This document shows, piece after piece, positions 1 through 3,578 of a DNA stretch of 5,389 nucleotides (positions within the stretch are counted from its first letter, which is position 1; each line of letters starts with the position of its first letter). The translations under genes and the position numbers were made by a program. The stretch lies in assembly GCA_023264475.1 (NCBI GenBank), contig JAHFMA010000025.1:1-5389 (forward strand). The letters run 5' to 3'. This DNA is from Candidatus Parcubacteria bacterium (GTDB lineage Bacteria > Patescibacteriota > Minisyncoccia > Phycocordibacterales > PALSA-1337). The notes under the pieces were generated by a model. It saw only the letters and a list, made by a program, of their open reading frames with translations. It did not search any database and was not told the origin of the DNA.

Positions 1-378
1 CTCTAGAATGATCTTTTCGGCCGTCTTGCGGCCGATGCCGGAGACTTTGACCAGATGAGCCGTAGAGCCGCTGCGGATGGCTCCGACCAAAGTATCGCTC
101 GAGACTAGGGAGAGGATGTTCAGAGCCGACTTGGGGCCGATGCCGGATATGCCGATGAGCAGCTCGAAGAAGTCTTTGTCCTTCTTGGCCATGAAGCCGT
201 ATAGATCCAGCGCATCCTCGCGCACGGCTAGGTACGTCCATAGCGAAGCCTCGGTCCCGATCTTGAGGGTATGGAGGGTATCGGGCGAGAGGAAGACCTT
301 GTGACCGAGGCCGCCCACATCGATGACGGCGTAGGCGCCGCCGAGCTCGGTCACGGTTCCGCGGATGGATGCGATCAT
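1..378 (-). CDS. ruvA: Holliday junction branch migration protein RuvA (C-terminus cut off by window edge)
   Basis: RuvA binds four-way DNA junctions as a tetramer and loads the RuvB helicase for branch migration during recombination and fork repair in the cytoplasm. The 126 visible residues begin MIASIRGTVTE, the usual RuvA start. The N-terminal OB domain covers about residues 1-62 and contains VREDALDLYGF; E54 and D55 match the acidic pin of E. coli RuvA. Two helix-hairpin-helix motifs follow: GISGIGPKSALNIL (about 76-89) and VSGIGRKTAEKI (112-123). RuvA is normally about 190-200 aa, so the rest of the HhH domain and the RuvB-binding domain III lie beyond position 1. The frame is open to the edge. 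The start is fixed by family alignment and by an extended -10 element only 6 nt upstream, with no Shine-Dalgarno sequence, so a leaderless mRNA is inferred. The gene is divergent from rpsT. Confidence 0.96.
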   Translation of the reverse strand, partial: MIASIRGTVTELGGAYAVIDVGGLGHKVFLSPDTLHTLKIGTEASLWTYLAVREDALDLYGFMAKKDKDFFELLIGISGIGPKSALNILSLVSSDTLVGAIRSGSTAHLVKVSGIGRKTAEKIILE

Positions 379-384
379 GGGGCC

Positions 385-393
385 ATCATATCA
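385..393 (-). promoter_or_regulatory. Extended -10 promoter of ruvA, probably leaderless
   Basis: On the minus strand this reads TGATATGAT: the TGn extension plus TATGAT, which matches 5 of 6 bases of TATAAT. The hexamer is followed by six bases (GGCCCC) and then the ruvA ATG, so transcription starting about 7 nt past the -10 would begin at or next to the start codon. No clear -35 is seen, as is usual for extended -10 promoters. Confidence 0.65.
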
Positions 394-415
394 TTTCTTT
401 ACTTTTGGGGCATGA

Positions 416-424
416 TGTGATACT
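416..424 (+). promoter_or_regulatory. Candidate extended -10 promoter of rpsT
   Basis: The sequence TGTGATACT has the TGn extension and a GATACT hexamer (4 of 6 matches). A weak -35-like TTTACT lies at 398-403 with a short 15-nt spacer. The predicted start near 431 gives a leader of about 12 nt without a Shine-Dalgarno sequence. It lies only 22 bp from the divergent ruvA -10, so the two polymerase footprints would overlap. Confidence 0.45.
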
Positions 425-443
425 TTCTTCATCACCAACTCAT

Positions 444-707
444 ATGCCGATCACCTCTTCAGCCAAGAAAGCCCTCCGCGCCTCCAAGAAGAAGCGCGTC
501 TTCAATATCCGCCGCAAAGGCGCTGTTGAGAGCGAGCTCAAGGATTTCCGCAAGCTCATCGCCGCCAAGGACGCCAAAGGCGCCGCCAAGCTCCTCCCGG
601 CTGTCTACAAGTCTCTCGACAAGGCGGTCAAGACGGACTACATCAAGGCCAACGCTGCCAGCCGTCTCAAGTCTCGTGCGGCTGCCGCTCTCGCCAAGCT
701 CGGCTAG
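444..707 (+). CDS. rpsT: 30S ribosomal protein S20
   Basis: S20 is a primary-binding protein of the small ribosomal subunit that contacts 16S rRNA. The product is 87 aa, the normal length for the family, and is very rich in Lys, Arg and Ala. It starts MPITSSAKKALRASKKKR, the typical S20 N-terminus, and carries the conserved late segment IKANAASRLKSRAAAALAKL (about 67-86). An in-frame ATG at 369 would add 25 residues, but that stretch has no family resemblance and covers the promoter region, so the ATG at 444 is chosen. No Shine-Dalgarno sequence precedes it (CCAACTCAT). A hairpin terminator follows seven bases after the stop, so this is probably a single-gene transcript. It is divergent from ruvA. 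Confidence 0.97.
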   Translation: MPITSSAKKALRASKKKRVFNIRRKGAVESELKDFRKLIAAKDAKGAAKLLPAVYKSLDKAVKTDYIKANAASRLKSRAAAALAKLG

Positions 708-713
708 ATAGAG

Positions 714-733
714 ACCGCCGAGAGGCGGTTTTA
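714..733 (+). terminator. Intrinsic terminator after rpsT
   Basis: A perfect 6-bp stem ACCGCC/GGCGGT closes a GAGA (GNRA-type) tetraloop and runs into TTTTA. It begins 7 nt after the rpsT stop codon and separates rpsT from the tRNA-Arg gene. The U-tract is short, so termination may be incomplete. Confidence 0.75.
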
Positions 734-769
734 TCAATCCGCAAAAGTGTGTTAGTGTAGCTTCGTTGC

Positions 770-844
770 GCCCTCGTCGTTCAATGGATAGGACGCAGGA
801 TTGCGGATCCTGCAATGTTGGTTCGATTCCAACCGGGGGCACCA
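770..844 (+). tRNA. tRNA-Arg, anticodon GCG, with encoded CCA
   Basis: A full cloverleaf can be drawn. The acceptor is GCCCTCG/CGGGGGC with one T-G pair. The D stem is GTTC/GGAC around a loop containing GG. The anticodon stem is CAGGA/TCCTG around TTGCGGA, with anticodon GCG at 803-805. The variable loop is 4 nt, and the T arm is GTTGG-TTCGATT-CCAAC. The discriminator A at 841 is followed by an encoded CCA (842-844). GCG reads the Arg codon CGC directly and CGU by wobble. Most bacteria instead use anticodon ACG, modified to inosine. The upstream region (740-769) has only weak -10-like matches such as TGTTAGTGT at 750-758, so the promoter is uncertain. A strong terminator follows five bases after the CCA. 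Confidence 0.96.
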
Positions 845-848
845 CAAG

Positions 849-875
849 AAAAAGACCTGCTCAGCAGGCCTTTTT
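849..875. terminator. Bidirectional terminator between tRNA-Arg and the convergent membrane-protein gene
   Basis: The stem CCTGC/GCAGG with loop TCA (856-868) is extended by AAAAAG on the left pairing with CTTTTT on the right. Each strand therefore reads as a GC-rich hairpin followed by a T-run. It lies 5 nt after the tRNA-Arg CCA and 5 nt past the stop codon of the minus-strand gene ending at 881, so it can serve both convergent transcripts. Confidence 0.88.
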
Positions 876-880
876 CGTAT

Positions 881-1345
881 CTAAAACCCCAACCACTCGA
901 GCACGTGCTTGAGCAGAGGTTCGCGGTGCTCGGTCTCGGCGATGTATTTGAGCAGGACGGCGCGGACTTCTTCCGGGTCTACCTCATCGATATACATGAC
1001 GATGAGAGGCATGAAGGTTTTGCGCGACTTGATGAGGATGCGCGGTATGGCGACCTCGTGCGGGATCCAGAAGGACTCCAGCGTCAGGAATGGGTAGAGG
1101 GTCGAGTCTGACATGATGCCGCGGTCGTTGATCTCGTGGCGCACGATATGCGGCGGACGAGAAGCATGGACGACTAGGGCCGTGGCAGCCACGACGATGA
1201 AGATGCCGGTGATGATCTCGCCGAACATGAATGACACCGCCGCTAGAGCCAAGGTGATGAGGCCGACCGCCCAGTACCAATCGGGCTTCTTCTCGGTGTA
1301 GATGTGCGTCGGCGCGGTCCAGATGATGAGAGGTTCGCTAGCCAT
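881..1345 (-). CDS. Conserved two-TM membrane protein of CPR type, function unknown
   Basis: The 154-aa product has a short cytoplasm-like N-terminus containing an aromatic patch (IIWTAPTHIYTEKKPDWYW). Two adjacent hydrophobic helices follow at about residues 24-41 and 43-61, separated only by a short turn, which suggests a membrane hairpin with both ends on the same side. The rest (about 62-154) is a soluble domain with alternating hydrophobic residues and the segment LTLESFWIPHEVAIPRILIK, ending in EPLLKHVLEWLGF. From memory, small proteins of this plan, with an aromatic DWYW stretch, a TM pair and an E-x-LGF tail, recur in Parcubacteria genomes as uncharacterised proteins. The soluble part resembles bacterial PH-like folds only in general layout, and I assign no function. 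Translation is probably nearly leaderless: a perfect extended -10 ends 8 nt before the ATG. Its stop abuts the bidirectional terminator shared with tRNA-Arg. Confidence 0.85.
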   Translation of the reverse strand: MASEPLIIWTAPTHIYTEKKPDWYWAVGLITLALAAVSFMFGEIITGIFIVVAATALVVHASRPPHIVRHEINDRGIMSDSTLYPFLTLESFWIPHEVAIPRILIKSRKTFMPLIVMYIDEVDPEEVRAVLLKYIAETEHREPLLKHVLEWLGF

Positions 1346-1353
1346 GTCAGGAA

Positions 1354-1362
1354 ATTATACCA
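1354..1362 (-). promoter_or_regulatory. Extended -10 promoter of the two-TM protein gene
   Basis: The minus strand reads TGGTATAAT, a perfect extended -10 element. Eight bases (TTCCTGAC) separate it from the ATG, so the expected transcript carries only one or two leader bases. The upstream terminator's T-run ends one base away from this element, leaving almost no space for a separate -35. Confidence 0.78.
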
Positions 1363-1363
1363 C

Positions 1364-1394
1364 AATAAAAATCCCCAACCGTAAGGTCGGGGAT
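1364..1394 (-). terminator. Intrinsic terminator of the zinc-protein gene
   Basis: On the minus strand, ATCCCCGACC pairs with GGTTGGGGAT around a 4-nt loop (positions 1371-1394), a 10-bp stem with one A/C mismatch. It is followed by TTTTTATT. It starts 14 nt after the stop of the gene ending at 1409 and sits directly on the promoter of the next gene. Confidence 0.85.
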
Positions 1395-1408
1395 GGGGGA
1401 TAGCACTC

Positions 1409-1897
1409 TCAATGGTGTTTTCTGAAGTGTTTTTTGAAGTCGTATGGCTTGAATCCTTCCGTGGTCCAATGGCCGGCGAAGAGTAATCCGCCGGGACAGC
1501 ATTCCCAACGCAGGTATCCCAGGACAGATTTGCCGATGTGGGTGGCATCAGGGCGAATCCCTTCGTTGTCATCATCATAGATAGCGACGCCGTTTCCGGG
1601 GATGATCGGCAATCCGCATAATGCGCAGAAGATGATCTTCTTCTTGCCATCCTCGATCTGACAATTCGGGCACAGGTCTTTTTGACGGATCGTGCCTGTC
1701 TCCATGCCGAATATATTCAGACGGAACGCTCGGCTGTCACGGTGCCCGCAAGCATAGTCTCTTTCGAAGAAGCTGCGCTTGATGATCGAGCATGTCCTGA
1801 TCGGAGCCGGCAAGGATGATCTCGCGGGCTTTTGAGGGTATTGTGCGACTGTCTCGAACTTGATTCCGCCAGAGCGGATCTTCTCTGATTCTGGCAT
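1409..1897 (-). CDS. Cysteine-rich probable zinc-binding protein, function unknown
   Basis: The 162-aa product has no TM segment or signal peptide. Cys and His residues are arranged as likely metal ligands: C50-x-H52 (ACGHRDSR), C76-x2-C79 (LCPNC), C91-x2-C94 (FCALC), then H120, the pair C133-C134 and H143. Two paired CxxC knuckles plus a CxH and later Cys/His suggest one or two zinc sites of zinc-ribbon or treble-clef type. The block from about 46 to 108, including RLNIFGMETGTIRQKDLCPN, looks conserved and recalls small uncharacterised CPR proteins. The first 40 residues look less ordered. The tail HFRKHH is strongly basic. It is the only gene here with a strong Shine-Dalgarno sequence and a leader of about 40 nt. 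It has its own terminator. tRNA-Ser lies upstream in the same direction with no visible terminator between them. No partner or substrate can be named. Confidence 0.8.
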   Translation of the reverse strand: MPESEKIRSGGIKFETVAQYPQKPARSSLPAPIRTCSIIKRSFFERDYACGHRDSRAFRLNIFGMETGTIRQKDLCPNCQIEDGKKKIIFCALCGLPIIPGNGVAIYDDDNEGIRPDATHIGKSVLGYLRWECCPGGLLFAGHWTTEGFKPYDFKKHFRKHH

Positions 1898-1901
1898 AAA
1901 G

Positions 1902-1908
1902 CCTCCTT
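1902..1908 (-). promoter_or_regulatory. Strong Shine-Dalgarno site for the zinc-protein gene
   Basis: The minus strand reads AAGGAGG followed by CTTT and the ATG, a near-ideal anti-SD match with a short 4-nt spacer. It decides the start at 1897. No other gene in the window has a comparable site. Confidence 0.85.
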
Positions 1909-1941
1909 CTTTTTTGATTGTTCAGGTTGTTCTGGGGACAC

Positions 1942-1947
1942 CTTATA
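1942..1947 (-). promoter_or_regulatory. Candidate -10 for the zinc-protein gene
   Basis: The minus strand has TATAAG (5 of 6 matches to TATAAT) preceded by TTGGG. A weak -35-like TTGTGA lies at 1963-1968 with a 15-nt spacer. The predicted start near 1935 gives a leader of about 38 nt containing the Shine-Dalgarno site. Read-through from tRNA-Ser is also possible. Confidence 0.4.
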
Positions 1948-1975
1948 CCCAAGCCCCAAAAATCACAAACATATG

Positions 1976-2062
1976 CGGACGGGGTGAGATTCGAACTCAC
2001 GGCCCCCTTGCGAGGGCGACGGTTTTCAAGACCGTTGCCTTAGACCGCTCAGCCACCCGTCC
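1976..2062 (-). tRNA. tRNA-Ser, anticodon UGA, CCA not encoded
   Basis: This is a class II tRNA read on the minus strand. The acceptor is GGACGGG/CCCGTCC. The D region is GCTGAGCGGTCTAAGGC. The anticodon stem is ACGGT/ACCGT around CTTGAAA, with anticodon TGA (TCA on the plus strand at 2026-2028). The long variable arm has stem GCCCTC/GGGGGC and loop GCAA, and the T arm is GTGAG-TTCGAAT-CTCAC. The discriminator is G, as expected for serine. The next bases are CAT, so the 3' CCA must be added by nucleotidyltransferase, unlike the tRNA-Arg in this window. It decodes UCA and probably the other UCN codons by wobble. No hairpin terminator is seen downstream, only a T-run near 1957-1961. Confidence 0.96.
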
Positions 2063-2081
2063 TTCTTGGTCCAATCAGGCC

Positions 2082-2110
2082 ATGATAGGCCAAAAGCTAT
2101 GGCTCTGCAA
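2082..2110 (-). promoter_or_regulatory. Promoter of tRNA-Ser
   Basis: The minus strand has TATCAT (2082-2087, 5 of 6 matches) and a TTGCAG -35-like hexamer (2105-2110) at a 17-nt spacing. The predicted start near 2075 gives a 5' precursor of about 12 nt before the mature tRNA. It is divergent from the ruvX promoter and about 34 bp from its -10. Confidence 0.55.
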
Positions 2111-2118
2111 CGATTCCA

Positions 2119-2127
2119 TGTTATCTT
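2119..2127 (+). promoter_or_regulatory. Extended -10 promoter of ruvX, probably leaderless
   Basis: The sequence TGTTATCTT has the TGn extension and TATCTT (4 of 6 matches), followed by six bases (AACCCC) and the ATG at 2134. The 6-nt spacing is the same as for ruvA and pilM, which raises confidence above what the hexamer alone would give. Confidence 0.55.
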
Positions 2128-2133
2128 AACCCC

Positions 2134-2526
2134 ATGCGCATCATTGGCATCGACTATGGCACCAAGCGCGTCGGCGTATCCGTCTCTGATGAGACGGTCA
2201 AGTTCGCCTTGCCGCTCACGGTCATCGCCAACACGATCGACCTGCCGACCGAGATCGCCAGGCTCGCTGCCGAGCATGAGGCCAAGGATATCGTGATGGG
2301 GGAGTCGCGCAAGTACGATATGACCGCCAACAAGATCTTGCCAGACATCTTGTCATTGAAAGAGAGCTTGGAGGCATCCGGTCTCAAGGTCACGCTAGAG
2401 CTCGAATTCATGACTTCCCAGCAAGCCGAGCGTCACCAGGGCAAGAATGATATGACCGATGCTTCTGCCGCCGCGCTCATCCTTCAGGCATATCTCGATC
2501 GCGGCGGCTCCGAAAGCCAGGCATAG
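2134..2526 (+). CDS. ruvX: RuvX/YqgF family RNase H-fold nuclease (putative pre-16S rRNA nuclease / Holliday junction resolvase)
   Basis: YqgF/RuvX proteins are RNase H-fold nucleases implicated in 5' processing of 16S rRNA and, in some species, in junction resolution. The 130-aa length is normal for the family. The first strand and catalytic Asp are clear in GIDYGTKRVGVSVSD (5-19, D7). The second acidic residue is probably E91 in LEFMTSQQAER, and the third D109 in DASAAALILQAYLDR (109-123). Two parts are unusual: the family DER motif reads LEF here, so the Arg is lost, and the central VVGLP-type motif reads VMGES (54-58). From memory this divergent form occurs in CPR bacteria, so activity is plausible but not certain. 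It heads a plus-strand run with the tRNA-binding protein 30 nt downstream. There is no Shine-Dalgarno sequence; start by leaderless initiation is inferred. Confidence 0.92.
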   Translation: MRIIGIDYGTKRVGVSVSDETVKFALPLTVIANTIDLPTEIARLAAEHEAKDIVMGESRKYDMTANKILPDILSLKESLEASGLKVTLELEFMTSQQAERHQGKNDMTDASAAALILQAYLDRGGSESQA

Positions 2527-2556
2527 TTGGCGCGTCTAATAGCATAGATAACAAGC

Positions 2557-2928
2557 ATGATCACCTACGAAGATTTCAAGAAGATAGAAGTGCGCGTCGG
2601 CAAGATCCTCTCAGCCGAGAAGATCCCGGATACTGACAAGCTCCTCAAGCTCTCGGTAGATTTTGCAGAGACCAAGGAGGTCATTAATGAAGCAGGGGAG
2701 AAGTCTGTCACGCCCATTCTGCGCCAGATCGTCTCCGGCATATCCGCATACTTCCCAGACCCGGCCGTCTTGGTGGGCAAGACATGCATGTTCGTGACCA
2801 ATCTCGAGCCTAGGATGATCCGCGGCTTCGAGTCGAACGGCATGCTCTTTGCTATCTCTGATGACAAGGGCAATTTTTCTCTTCTCGAACCGAACCAGTC
2901 TATCGGCCCCGGAACGCGTGCAGCTTAA
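2557..2928 (+). CDS. Stand-alone tRNA-binding OB-fold protein (Trbp111 / MetRS C-terminal domain type)
   Basis: This 123-aa protein consists of a single EMAPII/Trbp111-like tRNA-binding domain, the module found at the C-terminus of many methionyl-tRNA synthetases and as free Trbp111 or CsaA. Diagnostic segments are YEDFKKIEVRVGKILSAEKI (4-23), DTDKLLKLSVD (25-35), RQIVSGISAYF (56-66), LVGKTCMFVTNLEPRMIRG (72-90) and ESNGMLFA (92-99). Between LSVD and RQIVSG lies a charged insert (about 37-54) longer than in typical 110-aa members. It probably binds tRNA as a dimer, perhaps acting in trans with a MetRS lacking this domain; that role is inferred from the family. It is 30 nt after ruvX and 9 nt before the DedA gene with no terminators, so co-transcription is likely. 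A weak TCTAAT hexamer (2535-2540) could be an internal promoter. There is no Shine-Dalgarno sequence. Confidence 0.92.
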   Translation: MITYEDFKKIEVRVGKILSAEKIPDTDKLLKLSVDFAETKEVINEAGEKSVTPILRQIVSGISAYFPDPAVLVGKTCMFVTNLEPRMIRGFESNGMLFAISDDKGNFSLLEPNQSIGPGTRAA

Positions 2929-2937
2929 TATATCGAC

Positions 2938-3552
2938 ATGTCTTCAATCATCCATCTCATCACCAATCCTCAAGCGATCGTCTCGGCCTTCGGCCTGGTC
3001 GGCGTGACCATCATCGTATTCCTAGAGACGGGCGCTTTCTTCGGCTTCTTCTTCCCGGGAGATTCTCTGCTCTTCACAGCTGGCCTCTTGGCTTCGCAGG
3101 GCTACCTCCCGATATCTTGGCTGCTCGTGTGCGTCTTCTTGGCGGCGATATCTGGCGACACGGTCGGCTACGCCTTCGGCAAGCGAATCGGTCCGGCCAT
3201 CTTCACCAAGGAGGACTCCCTGCTCTTCAATCGCGCATATGTGAGCAAGGCTCAGAATTTCTACGAGAAATACGGTACCAAGACCATCATCATCGCCAGA
3301 TTCGTGCCGATCGTGCGCACCTTCGCCCCGATCGTGGCTGGCATCGGCGCGATGAAGTACCGCACCTTCCTTGTCTTCAACGTGATCGGCGCCGCGATGT
3401 GGACATGCCTGGTCATCGGGCTCGGCTATGGCTTCGGCAATCTCATTCCTGACCCTGACAGGTTCTTGTTGCCCGCCATCCTCGTCATCGTAGCGATCTC
3501 CGCAGCTCCGGCCATATATGAGATCCTCAAGAAGAGGGAACCTGTCCGATAG
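2938..3552 (+). CDS. DedA family integral membrane protein (VTT/SNARE-associated domain)
   Basis: DedA proteins are inner-membrane proteins linked to lipid carrier flipping (some members recycle undecaprenyl phosphate), proton homeostasis and envelope integrity. The 204-aa length fits the family. The diagnostic motif ETGAFFGFFFPGDSLLFTAG (30-49) contains E30 and the F-P-G-D core. GYAFGKRIG (77-85) follows, then FYEKYGTKTIIIARFVPIVR (108-127) with conserved R121 and R127, then the segment FAPIVAGIGAMKYRTF (129-144). Hydrophobic stretches at about 12-35, 43-70, 148-168 and 177-196 are membrane or re-entrant segments, and the C-terminus EILKKREPVR is probably cytoplasmic. The substrate cannot be told from sequence. 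The ATG lies 9 nt after the upstream stop with no Shine-Dalgarno site. A TAATAT hexamer overlapping that stop codon ends 6 nt before the ATG and might be a weak leaderless promoter. No terminator separates it from pilM. Confidence 0.94.
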   Translation: MSSIIHLITNPQAIVSAFGLVGVTIIVFLETGAFFGFFFPGDSLLFTAGLLASQGYLPISWLLVCVFLAAISGDTVGYAFGKRIGPAIFTKEDSLLFNRAYVSKAQNFYEKYGTKTIIIARFVPIVRTFAPIVAGIGAMKYRTFLVFNVIGAAMWTCLVIGLGYGFGNLIPDPDRFLLPAILVIVAISAAPAIYEILKKREPVR

Positions 3553-3563
3553 CCCCAGCCTTC

Positions 3564-3572
3564 TGGTATAAT
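3564..3572 (+). promoter_or_regulatory. Perfect extended -10 promoter of the pilM operon, probably leaderless
   Basis: The sequence TGGTATAAT matches the extended -10 consensus exactly. It starts 12 nt after the DedA stop and is followed by six bases (CTGGGC) and the ATG at 3579. It fixes the PilM start and should drive the pilM, PilN-like and PilO-like genes. Confidence 0.82.
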
Positions 3573-3578
3573 CTGGGC

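Noticed and set aside
369..443. Upstream in-frame ATG extending S20 by 25 residues
   Set aside because: The extension covers the divergent promoter region, has no S20 similarity, and the MPITSSAKKALR start is the family norm.
459..845. Minus-strand open frame of 128 codons across rpsT and tRNA-Arg
   Set aside because: It is antisense to rpsT, a terminator and a tRNA. Its start, MVPPVGIEPTLQDPQSC, is the familiar false peptide produced by reading a tRNA gene backwards.
984..1280. Minus-strand open frame of 98 codons inside the two-TM gene
   Set aside because: It is an out-of-frame shadow of 881-1345, with a His/Arg-rich product and no start signal.
2078..2091. Inverted repeat GGCC-ATGATA-GGCC
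   Set aside because: Four-bp arms around the tRNA-Ser -10 are too short to call an operator without conservation data.
1860..2129. Plus-strand open frame of 89 codons over tRNA-Ser
   Set aside because: The stretch GEIRTHGPLARATVFKTVAL is a classic artefact of translating the antisense of a class II tRNA; the frame also overlaps the zinc-protein start and its leader.
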